A stretch of DNA of 64,000 nt from Paracoccaceae bacterium (lineage in GTDB: Bacteria; Pseudomonadota; Alphaproteobacteria; Rhodobacterales; Rhodobacteraceae). Shown piece after piece: positions 27,076 to 37,492 of this stretch; positions within the stretch are counted from its first letter, which is position 1, and the number at the start of each line of letters is the position of its first letter. Where the stretch lies: positions 1 to 64,000 of the forward strand of contig JAPUEK010000015.1 in NCBI GenBank assembly GCA_027492585.1, written 5' to 3'. Made by a program: the position numbers and the translations under genes. The notes below the pieces were generated by a model. It saw only the letters and a program-made list of their open reading frames with translations, was not told where the DNA came from and did no database searches.

Positions 27076-29481
27076 TCAGTGCATGAAGGTCGCGTTCAGC
27101 GCCAGCGACAGATCGAGGATGCGCCCCTGCAAAAGCCGCAGCGCCCCGGTATCGAGGCTGGCGACGGAATGGAGCGCCAGATCGGTTTGAAGCGCCAGCA
27201 CCCGCCGCTGGAAATCGCTGAGCGTGCCGCCGGAGCCGCCGGTGATCTCATCCACCCGCTTGCGGATCACGTCGAGATGGAAGCGCACGGCGCGCGGGTT
27301 GGATTCATCGAGCGCCAGAAGGTCGATCACCGAGGCGCGGCTGGTGATCACCGCATAGCGCTGCCGGTGGACCATGAGGCTGTCGCCGACCTCGATGGCC
27401 AGTTCGAGCGCCCCTTCCGCCGCCGCCGGATCGGCGAGCACCGCGAGAAGGTCGGTCATCATCGCCGCCCGTTCGAGAGAGCGTCCGATGGTCAGGAACT
27501 GCCAGCCCGCCGCGCGGTACATGTTCTCATGCACCAGCCCGGAAAATCCGGCGATCTTGCGGAGCATCACGCTCATCACCAAAGCCGCATCCATGCCGGT
27601 TTCGGCGGTGCGGGCGATGCGGGACATGGATTTCTCCATATCCTTCAGCGCCGCCCATCCATCGACGGAAAAGCGGTCGCGGATCTGGCTGGCCGAATAG
27701 ACGGCGGAACCGAGGGTGGCCTGCAAGCCTTTCGGCAGCGGCTCCTTCGGGTCGATGCCATAGGTGGCCAGTCGCGCCCGCAGCGCGGTGAGGAGCGGGC
27801 GGCTCGCGGCCTCGTGCAGGCGGCTGTTGTAGGCACGCAGGAGGCGCAGAAGCCCCTCCGTCCGCTCCGTATAGCGGCCGAGCCAGAAGAGGTTGTCGGC
27901 GGCCCGGCTCGGCAGGGGGCCGGGTTCGGCGCGCAGGAAAGGACCGGCGACCGGACCGAGCATAGTGACGGGTTCGACCGGGGCGGGACTGATCACCCAG
28001 ACATCGGCGACCGAGCCGCCGTTCCGCATCGAGATCGCGGTGGTATCGGCGGAGGAGCCGATGCGGGCGAAGCCGCCGGGCATCACCTCCCAGCCGCGGG
28101 AGGTGCGGGCGAGGAAGACGCGGATGGTCATCGGGCGCGGCACGAGGGCGCCGTCCTCGTAGACGGGGGTGGTGGAGAGCGTCACCAATTCCTTGCCCAT
28201 CAGCCCCGCGGCATTGTCGGTCAGCCAGTCGTGCAGGTCGGCATCGTCGCCGGCCTGCGCCCCTCCTCCCCGCATCTGCCCGCCGATGGCATGGCGGGCG
28301 GAGGTTTCATAGGGCATCCGGGTGGACATGGCCGGGCCGATCATCATGCGCCCGGCATTGGCGCGGACATGGGCCAGCTCCCCCGGCTGGCCGCACCACC
28401 ATGTCGCCACATTCGGCAGGCTGAGCGGGCGGCCGGTCTGCACCTCGGAAATGGCGGGAAGGAAGGCCATCAGCGCCTGCGTCTCCAGCACGCCGACGCC
28501 GAGCGCGTTGACCATGGCGACATGGCCCTGCCGCACCGCCGACAAAAGGCCGGGCGTGCCGAGCTGGCTGTCCTCGCGCAGTTCCAGGGGATCGGCCCAG
28601 ATCCCGTCCATCCGCCGCCAGAGCACATCGACGGGCGCCAGCCCCTTCACCGTGCGGATGCGGAGCTGGCCGTTCTCCACCGTCAGATCCTCGCCTTCCA
28701 GCAGCGAAAGGCCGAGATAGCGGGCGATATAGGCCTGTTCGTAATAGGTGTCGGTCAGAGGGCCGGGGGTGAGGATGCCGACGCGGGAGGCGGGATCGCA
28801 CCGCAGCCGGTCGAGCGCATCGCGGAAGGAGCGGAAGAAGCCCGCAAGCCGGTGGACATTGGTGCGGTTGTAAAGATCGGGGAAGACGCGGGTGGTCGCC
28901 ACCCGGTTTTCAAGCGCGAACCCGGCGCCGGAGGGGGCGTCGGTGCGGTCCGACAGCACCCACCAGCGGCCATCCGGGCCGCGCCCGATCTCGAAGGCCA
29001 TGAAATGCAGGAAATGGCCGGAGCGCGGCACGACGCCGACCATGGGCCGCAGCCATTCGGGGTTTTCGGCGATGAGGGGGGCGGGCAGATGGCCTTCCGC
29101 CACCAGCCGGTTCGGGCCGTAAAGGTCGGCCACCACCTGTTCCAGCAGGTCGGCCCGCTGGATCAGCCCGGCTTCGATCGCCCGCCATTCCTGTTCTGGC
29201 AGCAGGATCGGCACCGGGCTGAACGGCCAGTCGCGGGTGGCGATGGTCGGATCGCCGTATTTGCGGAAGAACACCCCGGCATCGGCCAGATGCTGTTCGC
29301 CGCGGGCGAAATCCTGCGCGACCTCGGCAGGCGCCAGGGCGGAGAGATGGGCGATCAGCCCCTCCCATCCCGGCCGCATGAACCCGGCAGCATCGACCAA
29401 TTCGTCCGGCACGCCCGGAAGCGGCTGGTAGCGGTCGAACAATCTGCTGTCCTGGGGCTTGGCTCTTGCCTTGCGGACCAT
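27076..29481 (-). CDS. Circularly permuted ATP-grasp plus alpha-E domain fusion
   Basis: An 801-aa fusion. The first ~470 residues are the circularly permuted ATP-grasp type 2 (DUF404/DUF407) domain, with FFRKYGDPTIATRDWPFSP, PRSGHFLHFMAFEIGRGPDG and GILTPGPLTDTYYEQAYIA. The rest is the all-helical alpha-E (DUF403) domain with ADNLFWLGRYTERTEGLLR. The two are separate genes in many bacteria, so this is a natural fusion. The start at 29481 overlaps the previous stop by 1 nt (TGATG); the longer frame to 29577 is rejected because it is inside the upstream gene. Predicted to form amide bonds on a peptide or protein. Confidence 0.9.
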   Translation of the reverse strand: MVRKARAKPQDSRLFDRYQPLPGVPDELVDAAGFMRPGWEGLIAHLSALAPAEVAQDFARGEQHLADAGVFFRKYGDPTIATRDWPFSPVPILLPEQEWRAIEAGLIQRADLLEQVVADLYGPNRLVAEGHLPAPLIAENPEWLRPMVGVVPRSGHFLHFMAFEIGRGPDGRWWVLSDRTDAPSGAGFALENRVATTRVFPDLYNRTNVHRLAGFFRSFRDALDRLRCDPASRVGILTPGPLTDTYYEQAYIARYLGLSLLEGEDLTVENGQLRIRTVKGLAPVDVLWRRMDGIWADPLELREDSQLGTPGLLSAVRQGHVAMVNALGVGVLETQALMAFLPAISEVQTGRPLSLPNVATWWCGQPGELAHVRANAGRMMIGPAMSTRMPYETSARHAIGGQMRGGGAQAGDDADLHDWLTDNAAGLMGKELVTLSTTPVYEDGALVPRPMTIRVFLARTSRGWEVMPGGFARIGSSADTTAISMRNGGSVADVWVISPAPVEPVTMLGPVAGPFLRAEPGPLPSRAADNLFWLGRYTERTEGLLRLLRAYNSRLHEAASRPLLTALRARLATYGIDPKEPLPKGLQATLGSAVYSASQIRDRFSVDGWAALKDMEKSMSRIARTAETGMDAALVMSVMLRKIAGFSGLVHENMYRAAGWQFLTIGRSLERAAMMTDLLAVLADPAAAEGALELAIEVGDSLMVHRQRYAVITSRASVIDLLALDESNPRAVRFHLDVIRKRVDEITGGSGGTLSDFQRRVLALQTDLALHSVASLDTGALRLLQGRILDLSLALNATFMH

Positions 29482-32400
29482 CAGATCCCCGGAGCGCGGC
29501 GCAGGTCTAGGGTCATCGGGAACTCGGGATGCGGGATTTCGGTCTGCAACGGATAGGAACCCGCAGTATGGCCCCATGGCTCGAAGCGGGCAAGGCGGCG
29601 CGCTTCGGCTTCGTTTGCATTGACGGGGAAGGTGTCATAATTGCGCCCGCCGGGATGGGCGACGTGATAGGTGCAGCCGCCAAGGGCGCGGCCCGTCCAG
29701 CGGTCGTAGATGTCGAAGGTCAGCGGCGCGTTGACCGGCAGCACCGGATGCAGCGCCAGCGGCGGCTGCCAGGCCTTGTAGCGCAGGCCCGCGACCGCAA
29801 CCCCGGCCCCCACGGCCTGCAAGGGCAAAGCGCGGCGGTTGCAGGTGACGGTATAGCGCGTGGGATCGGCGGCGGTCAGCTTCGCCTGCAACCGCTCCAC
29901 CGAGCTGTCGGTGTAGCGCACCGTGCCGCCGATGGCCCCGGTCTCGCCCATGACATGCCAGGGTTCGAGCGCCTGGCGGAGTTCCAGCTTCACCCCCTCC
30001 ACCTCGATCTCGCCGCAGAAGGGGAAGCGGAACTCGGCCTGTGCCTCGAACCACGCGGGATCGAGCGCGAAACCGTGGTGGCGCAGATCGGTCAGCACGT
30101 CGAGGAAATCGGCCCAGACGAAATGCGGCAGCATGAAGCGGTCGGCGAGCTGCGTTCCCCAGCGGGTGAGATTGCCCTTGAGCGGCGCCTTCCACATCCG
30201 CGCGATGATCGCCCGGATCAGGAGCTGCTGGGCAAGGCTCATCCGCGCATTGGGCGGCATCTCGAAGCCGCGGAATTCCACAAGGCCGAGCCGCCCGGTC
30301 GGGCCGTCGGGGGAATAGAGCTTGTCGATGCAGATCTCTGCCCGGTGGGTGTTGCCGGTCACGTCGATCAGAAGATTGCGGAAGAGCCGGTCCACCAGCC
30401 AGGCCGGCGGGGCCATCCCCTGACCGGGCAGCGGCACCTGCGCGAGGGCGATTTCCAGTTCGTAAAGCGAATCCATCCGGCCTTCGTCGATCCGGGGTGC
30501 CTGGCTCGTCGGGCCGATGAAGAGGCCGGAGAAAAGGTAGCTGAGCGCCGGGTGGCGCTGCCAGTAGAGCACGAGCGAGGCGAGAAGATCGGGCCGGCGC
30601 AGGAAGGGGCTGTCGGCGGGGGTGATGCCGCCCACGACCACATGGTTGCCGCCGCCGGTGCCGGTATGCTTGCCGTCGATCATGAACTTGTCGGCGCCGA
30701 GCCGCATCTGGCGGGCTTCCTCATAGACGGCTTCGGTGGTGGCCACGCAATCTTCCCAGCTGTGGGCGGGGTGAATGTTCACCTCGATCACGCCGGGATC
30801 GGGGGCGACGCGGATCACGTTCAGCCGGGGGTCGTTCGGCGGGCCGTAGCCCTCGATATGCACGGGGAGGTTTTGCGCGCGGGCCGCAGCTTCGGCGGCG
30901 GCGACGAGTTCCAGATAATCCTCCACCCGTTCGACCGGGGGCATGAAGATGCAGAGCCGGCCATCGCGGGCCTCGACCGAAATGGCGGTGCGGACGAAAC
31001 CTGCCAGCTCGGACAACACCTGTTCACGCCGGTCCTGCCCGGCGGTGGCGGGGGTGAAGGAGGCGCGGGCCTGCTCAGGACCGGGGCTTGCCGGTCCGGG
31101 GGCGAAATCCGGCAGGGACGGGCGATCCTCCAGCGGGTCGGCGGGGTGGATATGGGGGTAGTTCACCGCCGGCACATGCGGCAGGGAGCCGAGCGGCAGG
31201 CGGTAACCCACCGGGCTGTCCCCCGGCACGAGGAAGAGATGCCCGCGCCGCAGCGACCATTTCTCCGACAGCCAGGTCTTGCCGGCCCGCGATTGCCAGC
31301 GTTGCACCGGCAGCACGAAACCCGACGGCTCGGTCAGGCCGCGCCCGAAGACGCGGGCGATGCGGTTGCGTTCTTCCGGGTCCTTCAGCTTCGAGTTTTC
31401 CGGCGTCACATTCTCCGGCAGGTTGCTTTCCTTGACGATCCATTCCGCCGGGTCCTCATAGGCGGGCAGGACGTTTTCGGCGGGCAGGCCGAGCGTTTCC
31501 GCCATGCTGCCCATCAGCGCCGCCGCCTGTTCCGCCGTCGCCTTGGCGGTGGAAACCTCCGGCGCTATCAGGTCGGGGTCGTGCCAGATCGGCTTGCCGT
31601 CGCGGCGCCAGTAGAGGCTAAAGGTCCAGCGGGGCAGGGTCTCGCCGGGATACCACTTGCCCTGCCCGTAATGCAGGAACCCCCCCGGCGCGAAGCGGGC
31701 CTGAAGGCGGCGGATCAGCCCGTCGGCAAAGGCGCGCTTGGTCGGCCCGACGGCATCGGAGTTCCACTCCCCCGCCTCGAAATCGTCGATGGAAACGAAG
31801 GTCGGCTCGCCGCCCATGGTCAGGCGCACATCGGCGGCTTCAAGCTCCGCATCGACCTTGCGGCCGAGCGCGTTCAGCTCCTCCCATGCGGCATCGGAGA
31901 AGGGCCTGGTGATGCGGGGATGCTCGGCGGTGCGGGTGACGGTCATGTCGAAGTCGAAGGTGACTTCGGCAAAGCTCGCCATGCCCGAGATCGGGGCGGC
32001 ATTGCGGAAATGCGGGGTGGCGGCGAGCGGGATATGGCTTTCCCCGGTCAGGAGGCCCGAGGTCGGGTCCAGCCCGATCCAGCCGGCGCCGGGCAGATAG
32101 ACCTCGCACCAGGCGTGAAGATCTGTGAAATCGACCGAGGTGCCGGGCGGACCGTCGAGCGCCACGAGATCGGGTTTGAGCTGGATGAGATAGCCCGAGA
32201 CGAAGCGTGCCGCGAGCCCGAGATGGCGCAGAAGCTGTACCAGAAGCCAGGAGGTATCGCGGCAGGAGCCTTTCGCCAGCCCCAGCGTCTCCTCCGGGGT
32301 CTGCACGCCGGGTTCCAGCCGGATGACATAGCCGATCTCCCGCGAGAGCCTTGCGTTCAGACCGACGATGAAATCCACCGTCCGCTCCGCCGTCTTCGGC

Positions 32401-32801
32401 ACCGAGGCGAGGAGCCGCTGGAGCAGCGGCCCGGCGGGTTCGGGGGTGCGGTAGATCACCAGATCTTCGGCGATCTCTTCGGGATAGGCGAAGGGGAAGG
32501 CCTCGGCACTCGCCTCCACGAAGAAGTCGAAGGGGTTGTAGACGGTCATGTCGGCGGTCAGATCGACCTCGATCTTCAGCTCCGTAACCGGGTTCGGAAA
32601 GACATAGCGGGCCAGCCAGTTGCCGTAAGGGTCCTGCTGGTAGTTCACGAAGTGGTCGGCCGGCGTGACCTTCAGCGAATGGGAGACGACGCGCGTGCGG
32701 CTGTGCGGCGCGGGGCGCAGGCGGATCACCTGCGGGCCGAGCGTGACCGGGCGGTCGTATTTGTAATGCGTCAGGTGGTGGATGCTGGCGAGAATGGACA
32801 T
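29481..32801 (-). CDS. Transglutaminase-DUF2126 fusion protein
   Basis: A 1106-aa cytoplasmic protein. The N-terminal transglutaminase N domain starts [19 protein letters not shown]. The catalytic triad is C180 ([10 protein letters not shown]), H229 ([10 protein letters not shown]) and D245 (GLDPTSG). The C-terminal two thirds are DUF2126, with [17 protein letters not shown] and [17 protein letters not shown] 32801 is used because residues before it are low-complexity. It is the first gene of the unit with the ATP-grasp/alpha-E and second transglutaminase genes. The role is inferred from gene-neighbourhood literature (amidoligase/peptide modification), not proven. Confidence 0.9.
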   Translation of the reverse strand: MSILASIHHLTHYKYDRPVTLGPQVIRLRPAPHSRTRVVSHSLKVTPADHFVNYQQDPYGNWLARYVFPNPVTELKIEVDLTADMTVYNPFDFFVEASAEAFPFAYPEEIAEDLVIYRTPEPAGPLLQRLLASVPKTAERTVDFIVGLNARLSREIGYVIRLEPGVQTPEETLGLAKGSCRDTSWLLVQLLRHLGLAARFVSGYLIQLKPDLVALDGPPGTSVDFTDLHAWCEVYLPGAGWIGLDPTSGLLTGESHIPLAATPHFRNAAPISGMASFAEVTFDFDMTVTRTAEHPRITRPFSDAAWEELNALGRKVDAELEAADVRLTMGGEPTFVSIDDFEAGEWNSDAVGPTKRAFADGLIRRLQARFAPGGFLHYGQGKWYPGETLPRWTFSLYWRRDGKPIWHDPDLIAPEVSTAKATAEQAAALMGSMAETLGLPAENVLPAYEDPAEWIVKESNLPENVTPENSKLKDPEERNRIARVFGRGLTEPSGFVLPVQRWQSRAGKTWLSEKWSLRRGHLFLVPGDSPVGYRLPLGSLPHVPAVNYPHIHPADPLEDRPSLPDFAPGPASPGPEQARASFTPATAGQDRREQVLSELAGFVRTAISVEARDGRLCIFMPPVERVEDYLELVAAAEAAARAQNLPVHIEGYGPPNDPRLNVIRVAPDPGVIEVNIHPAHSWEDCVATTEAVYEEARQMRLGADKFMIDGKHTGTGGGNHVVVGGITPADSPFLRRPDLLASLVLYWQRHPALSYLFSGLFIGPTSQAPRIDEGRMDSLYELEIALAQVPLPGQGMAPPAWLVDRLFRNLLIDVTGNTHRAEICIDKLYSPDGPTGRLGLVEFRGFEMPPNARMSLAQQLLIRAIIARMWKAPLKGNLTRWGTQLADRFMLPHFVWADFLDVLTDLRHHGFALDPAWFEAQAEFRFPFCGEIEVEGVKLELRQALEPWHVMGETGAIGGTVRYTDSSVERLQAKLTAADPTRYTVTCNRRALPLQAVGAGVAVAGLRYKAWQPPLALHPVLPVNAPLTFDIYDRWTGRALGGCTYHVAHPGGRNYDTFPVNANEAEARRLARFEPWGHTAGSYPLQTEIPHPEFPMTLDLRRAPGI

Positions 32802-32953
32802 GGGAGGTCTTTCCGGGGCTTCACCTATCTTTTGTCCCATGGCCTGCGGTTTTGCTCCACCCAAAACTGCGGGAGGCGGGGCTGGTTTGCCACTTATCCG
32901 GACATCTGCCTGATTGTTGGGCAGGTGATGGTGGTGGCGACTTCTGAAATCTG

Positions 32954-32971
32954 ATTGACAGACCAGTCAAT
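32954..32971 (+). promoter_or_regulatory. TetR-type palindrome upstream of the 33-46 kb unit
   Basis: Perfect inverted repeat ATTGAC-N6-GTCAAT, 43 bp upstream of the aminotransferase ATG. It overlaps the likely promoter; an AATAAT -10 candidate lies at its 3' edge. This pattern resembles TetR-family operators. No regulator gene is adjacent. The site could also serve the divergent transglutaminase operon. Confidence 0.5.
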
Positions 32972-33013
32972 AATGCGGACGCTCAGGCATCCGTAACAGA
33001 GCCTGAGTCCCGC

Positions 33014-34378
33014 ATGACGACGCAGAACCCCATGACCCCACGCCGCGATCTGACGAAATCCAACGCGCAGTTCCGCAAGGCGGTGGAGCGCCTGCCGCTC
33101 GGCGTATCCTCCACCTTCCGGTACTGGGGCGATGACCGGACGATCTATGTCCATCACGGCAAGGGCGGGCGGACATGGGACATCGACGGCAACGGCTATG
33201 TGGACTACCGGCTGGGTTACGGCCCTGCGATCCTCGGCTATGCCGATGACCGGGTGGATGCGGCCGCCCGCAAGGGGATGGAGGTCGGCGGCGTCTTCGC
33301 GCTTTCGACGGAGAAGGAGCTGACCGTCGCCGACCGCATCGCCAAGATGGTGCCGGCGGCGGAGCTGGTGCGCTTTTCCAATTCCGGCACGGAGGCGGTG
33401 ATGGCGGCGCTGCGGCTGGCCCGCGCCTATACCGGGCGGGAAAGCTATCTGCTGGTCGAGGGCGGTTATCACGGGCTTTTCGATGCGGCCATGTGGATGG
33501 CGAACCTTGAGGAATGGGACCACCGCTCCAACAAGGACCCGGAGATGGTTCCCTATGGCAAGGGCATCCCGAATACGGTCAAGCAACTCGCCCATCTTGT
33601 GCCGATGAACGACCTGCAACGGCTGGAGGATACGTTCCGCAAGCATGGTGACCAGCTTGCCGCCATGCTGATCGAACCCATTCAGGGCAATTGCTGCGGG
33701 ATCATGGCGCGGGTGGAATATGTCCAGCTCGCCCGCCAGCTTTGCGATCAATACGGGGTGCTCCTGATCATCGACGAGGTGAAGACCGGCTTCCGCGTCG
33801 GCAAGGGCGGTATTCAGGGGATCATGGGGGTGACGCCCGACATCACCACCTTCGCCAAGGCGGTGGCCAACGGCTATCCGATCTCCGTCATCGCCGGGCG
33901 CGAGGAGGTGATGCGGACCTTCCGCTATGGCGGGGCGAGCCATGGCGGCACCTATACCGCCCATTCGGTCAGCCTTGCCGCCGCCGAGGAATGTCTGCGG
34001 ATCCTCGACGAGACCCCGGCACTGGAGACGCTGGCAGGCCATGGCCGCAACCTGATGACGGGGATTTCCCGTATCCTCGATGCGCGCGGGATCGTCCATT
34101 CCTACACCGGGCATCCGTCGATGTTCGGCCTGTTCTTCGCCGAAAAGGCCCCGGACAACTACCGGGACTGGAAGACCTCCGACTATACCTTCTACGACAC
34201 GATGGCGCATTACCTCCATGACCTCGGCATCATCGTGGAGCCGGACAGCCGTGAGCCGTGGTTCATGTGCGAGGCGCACGGCCTTGATCCCTCCTGCCTT
34301 GCGGATACGCTGAAGGCGGTGGAGCAGGCGGTGGACCTGACCATGGAACAGCTCGAAGCGGAGGCGAAAACCGCATGA
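33014..34378 (+). CDS. Class III PLP aminotransferase (HemL-like)
   Basis: A 454-aa fold-type I, class III aminotransferase. Key residues are D254 in LLIIDEVKTGFR and the PLP lysine K282 in TTFAKAVANGYP. The conserved FSNSGTEAVMAALRLARAYTGR binds phosphate. It resembles glutamate-1-semialdehyde aminomutase in the N-terminal half, but the context is catabolic, so an amino-acid or diamine substrate is more likely. It is first in the eleven-gene unit, downstream of the TetR-like palindrome, and overlaps the next gene by 4 bp. The ATG at 33014 has no good ribosome site; 33032 is an alternative. Confidence 0.85.
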   Translation: MTTQNPMTPRRDLTKSNAQFRKAVERLPLGVSSTFRYWGDDRTIYVHHGKGGRTWDIDGNGYVDYRLGYGPAILGYADDRVDAAARKGMEVGGVFALSTEKELTVADRIAKMVPAAELVRFSNSGTEAVMAALRLARAYTGRESYLLVEGGYHGLFDAAMWMANLEEWDHRSNKDPEMVPYGKGIPNTVKQLAHLVPMNDLQRLEDTFRKHGDQLAAMLIEPIQGNCCGIMARVEYVQLARQLCDQYGVLLIIDEVKTGFRVGKGGIQGIMGVTPDITTFAKAVANGYPISVIAGREEVMRTFRYGGASHGGTYTAHSVSLAAAEECLRILDETPALETLAGHGRNLMTGISRILDARGIVHSYTGHPSMFGLFFAEKAPDNYRDWKTSDYTFYDTMAHYLHDLGIIVEPDSREPWFMCEAHGLDPSCLADTLKAVEQAVDLTMEQLEAEAKTA

Positions 34379-35988
34379 CCCATGATGCCGTGATCATCGG
34401 GGCGGGGCATAACGGGCTGGTGACGGCCTGTTACCTTGCACGGGCGGGGCTGAAGGTCTGCGTCGTGGAGAAGAACGACTGGATCGGCGGGGCGGCGGTC
34501 AGCCGCGAGCTTTACCCCGGCTTCACCTATTCCAACTGCTCCTATGTCGCCTCGCTGTTCCGGCCGGAGATCATGCGCGATCTGGAGCTGCCGAAACATG
34601 GGTTGCAGATCCTGCCCTATGAGGGCGGCGCGGTCTTCAAGGAGGATGGCGGCTATCTCGGCATGTTCCGCGACCACGACGCGAACCGCCGCGAATTCGC
34701 CCGTCATTCCAAACGCGATGCCGAGGCCTATGACCGCTATTCGCGCGACGTGCTGCGGTTCTGCCGCTTCATCCGGCCGATGCTGTTGCGGACCCCGCCG
34801 GACCCTTCCACCTTCCGGCCGCGCGACCTGTCGGAGCTGATGTGGCTCGGCCGCAAGATGGGCGAGATGTCGGAGCGCCAGATCGCGGAGACGGTGCGCT
34901 TCTGGACGATGAGCATTTCGGACTATCTGGACGAATATTTCGAAAGCCCGGTGATCAAGGGCTATCTGGCGGTTTCCGCGATCATCGGCACGGCGCTTGG
35001 CCCTATGTCGCCGGGCTCGGCCTATGTGCTGCTGCATCACTACATGGGGGATGTGGACGGCAATGTCGGCGCCTGGGGCTATGCGCGCGGCGGCATGGGG
35101 TCGATCACCAGGGCGCTGACCCAAAGCCTGCTGGCGGCGGGCGGAGAAGTGCGGGCCGGCACCGGGGTGGAGCAGATCCTCGTCTCCGGCGGGCGCGCGA
35201 CGGGGGTGGTGCTGTCCAATGGCGACGTGATCAAGGGGCGGCGCGTCATTTCCAACATGGATGTGAAGCGGACCTTCCTGAAGCATGTCCCGGAGGCCGA
35301 GCTGCCCGGCGATTTCGTCAAGCGGGTGAAGGCGTTCAAGATCCGCGGCTCCTCGGGGAAGCTGAACATCGCGCTCGACAGCGCGCCGGTCTTTCCCGCC
35401 CTGCCGGAGGGCGCGCCGAACATCCGCGGCGACCTCCACTTCACCGATTCCGTCGAGAAGATGGAGCGGGCCTATGACGACTGGAAGGCCGGGCAGTTCA
35501 GCCGCGATCCCTTCCAGGATTGCATGATCCCGACGATGATCGACCCGACGATGACCCCGCCGGGCAAGCATTTCATGTCCTGCTTCGTGCAGTATGCCCC
35601 GCCGAAGATCGAGGGCCGCGACTGGACCGATGCCGATCGGGACGCCTTCGGGCAGACCTGCCTTGACCAGATCGCGCGCTATTCGCCGGGCTTCAAGGAT
35701 CGGGTGCTGCATGTCGAGGTCCGCACTCCGCGCGAGCTGGAGGCCGAGGTCGGGCTGACGGAGGGCAATATCTTTCAGGGCGAGCTGACCTTCGACCAGT
35801 TGCTCTTCAACCGTCCGGTGCCGGGCTATGCCCAGTATCGCAGCCCGATCCGCGATCTGTGGATGTGCGGCTCCTCCACCCATCCGGGCGGCGGGGTGAT
35901 GGGCGCGCCGGGCCGCAATGCCGCCGCCGAAGTGCTGCGCGAGATGAAACACCCCAGTGGAATGAGCGAAGCCTATGCCGTCATTTGA
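34375..35988 (+). CDS. NAD(P)/FAD-dependent oxidoreductase, phytoene-desaturase-like (first paralogue)
   Basis: A 537-aa flavoprotein. The dinucleotide-binding fingerprint AVIIGAGHNGLVTACYLARAG begins at residue 5, followed by VVEKNDWIGGAAVS. The C-terminal motif LWMCGSSTHPGGGVMGAPGRNAA closes the FAD site. This is the CrtI/PYROXD2-type superfamily. Carotenoid genes are absent, so carotenogenesis is unlikely. It overlaps the next gene, its own paralogue, by 14 bp. The likely role is oxidation of an amine or alcohol intermediate of the pathway; this is inference from context. Confidence 0.87.
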   Translation: MTHDAVIIGAGHNGLVTACYLARAGLKVCVVEKNDWIGGAAVSRELYPGFTYSNCSYVASLFRPEIMRDLELPKHGLQILPYEGGAVFKEDGGYLGMFRDHDANRREFARHSKRDAEAYDRYSRDVLRFCRFIRPMLLRTPPDPSTFRPRDLSELMWLGRKMGEMSERQIAETVRFWTMSISDYLDEYFESPVIKGYLAVSAIIGTALGPMSPGSAYVLLHHYMGDVDGNVGAWGYARGGMGSITRALTQSLLAAGGEVRAGTGVEQILVSGGRATGVVLSNGDVIKGRRVISNMDVKRTFLKHVPEAELPGDFVKRVKAFKIRGSSGKLNIALDSAPVFPALPEGAPNIRGDLHFTDSVEKMERAYDDWKAGQFSRDPFQDCMIPTMIDPTMTPPGKHFMSCFVQYAPPKIEGRDWTDADRDAFGQTCLDQIARYSPGFKDRVLHVEVRTPRELEAEVGLTEGNIFQGELTFDQLLFNRPVPGYAQYRSPIRDLWMCGSSTHPGGGVMGAPGRNAAAEVLREMKHPSGMSEAYAVI

Positions 35989-37492
35989 TGCGATCCTGAT
36001 CGGAGGCGGGGTGAACGGGCTGGCCTGTGCCGCGCGGCTGGCGGGCAAGGGGCGGCGGGTGCTGCTCTTGGAGGCCAAGGCGCAGCCGGGCGGCGGGGCC
36101 GGAACGGTGGAGTTTGCGCCGGGCTTCCATGTGCCGGCTCTGGCGCAGACCACGCAGGGACTTGACCCGCGGGTGATGGCCGGGATGGGGCTGGAGCGGC
36201 ACGGGCTGGCCTTTCACCCGGCGCTGACCACCACGGCGCTGTCGGCGACGGGCGATCATCTGATCGTCTCGGGCGGCAGGGCGGGCGGACCGGATGCGGA
36301 GGCCTTCGCGGCGCTGCACCGCAAGCTTGCGGATTTCGCCCGCGTTCTGGCGCCCTTTCGCGGCATCGCCCCGCCACGTCTGACCAACAAGGGGAATGAG
36401 TGGGGCAAGCTCGCGCGCTATGGGCTTGGCATCCGGGCGCTCGGGCAGGCGGAGTTCCGGGAATTCCTGCGGATGATCCTGATCAACGTCTATGACGTGG
36501 TGCAGGATGAGCTGACGGATGACCGGCTGAAAGGGCTGATCGCCTTCGACACCACGCTCGGCAGCTGGCTCGGGCCGCGCTCGCCGAATTCGCTGATCCT
36601 CTATCTCAACCGTCTGGCCGTGGGCGCGGACCCGCTTCTGCCGAAGGGCGGGATGGGCGCGCTTGCGGCGGCGATGGCACGCGCCGCGCAGGCGGCGGGG
36701 GTGGAGATCCGCAGCGCCTCCCCGGTCGCGCGGGTGCTGGTCGAGGGTGACCGCGCCACCGGCGTGGTGACGGAAGCGGGGGAGGAGCTGCGCGCCGGGC
36801 TGGTGGTTTCTGCCATCAACCCGCGGCTGACCTTCCAACGGCTCGTCGGGCCGCGGCATCTGGATGCGGGGTTCTTCACCCGCACCCATCACATCCGCTC
36901 CCGCGGGGCGGCGGCCAAGCTGCATCTGGCGCTGAAAGGCGTGCCGGAGTTCCGGGGCGCCGATCTGCGCTCCCGCCTTGTGATCGCGCCCTCGGTGGAA
37001 GCGGTGGAGGCCTGCTTCAACCCCGGCAAATATGGCGAGGTGCCGAAGGCCCCGGTGCTGGAGGCGATCCTCCCCTCCGCCCATGAGCCGGGTCTGGCGC
37101 CGGCGGGGCAGCATTGCCTTTCGGCCATCGTGCAATTCGCGCCCCATAGCCCCAAGGCGGGGGTGGAGGCCGCGCGGGCGGAGATGCTGGAGAACACGCT
37201 GGCGGTGCTGGAGGCGCACGCCCCCGGCCTGCGCGCGCTGATCACCCATGCCGAGATGCTGATGCCGCAGGACATCGAGGCGCGCTTCGGCATGGTCGGC
37301 GGCAACTGGCACCATGGGGAACTGGCGGTGGAACAGATGCTCTTCAACCGTCCGCTGCGCGAGGCGGCGCAATATGCGACCCCGCTGCCGGGTCTCTGGC
37401 TCGCCGGGGCGGGCAGCCATCCAGGTGGCGGGATCAACGGCGCCTCCGGCTGGAACGCGGCGGAGCGGATTCTGGCGGAGGGCCGGGCATGA
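35975..37492 (+). CDS. NAD(P)/FAD-dependent oxidoreductase, phytoene-desaturase-like (second paralogue)
   Basis: A 505-aa paralogue of the preceding protein. The FAD fingerprint is AILIGGGVNGLACAARLAGKG. The C-terminus aligns closely with its neighbour: GELAVEQMLFNRP and LWLAGAGSHPGGGINGASGWNAA correspond to GELTFDQLLFNRP and LWMCGSSTHPGGGVMGAPGRNAA. The pair may form a heterodimer or act on successive intermediates. It overlaps the GcvT-like gene by 4 bp. Confidence 0.87.
   Translation: MPSFDAILIGGGVNGLACAARLAGKGRRVLLLEAKAQPGGGAGTVEFAPGFHVPALAQTTQGLDPRVMAGMGLERHGLAFHPALTTTALSATGDHLIVSGGRAGGPDAEAFAALHRKLADFARVLAPFRGIAPPRLTNKGNEWGKLARYGLGIRALGQAEFREFLRMILINVYDVVQDELTDDRLKGLIAFDTTLGSWLGPRSPNSLILYLNRLAVGADPLLPKGGMGALAAAMARAAQAAGVEIRSASPVARVLVEGDRATGVVTEAGEELRAGLVVSAINPRLTFQRLVGPRHLDAGFFTRTHHIRSRGAAAKLHLALKGVPEFRGADLRSRLVIAPSVEAVEACFNPGKYGEVPKAPVLEAILPSAHEPGLAPAGQHCLSAIVQFAPHSPKAGVEAARAEMLENTLAVLEAHAPGLRALITHAEMLMPQDIEARFGMVGGNWHHGELAVEQMLFNRPLREAAQYATPLPGLWLAGAGSHPGGGINGASGWNAAERILAEGRA

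Noticed and set aside
29529-32954. 1141-codon open frame antisense to the transglutaminase-DUF2126 gene
   Set aside because: Same shadow effect; the opposite strand has intact catalytic residues and domain structure.
34375-37492. Carotenoid (phytoene) desaturases
   Set aside because: No other carotenoid genes; the neighbours are oxygenases, a folate enzyme and a polyamine-type importer.
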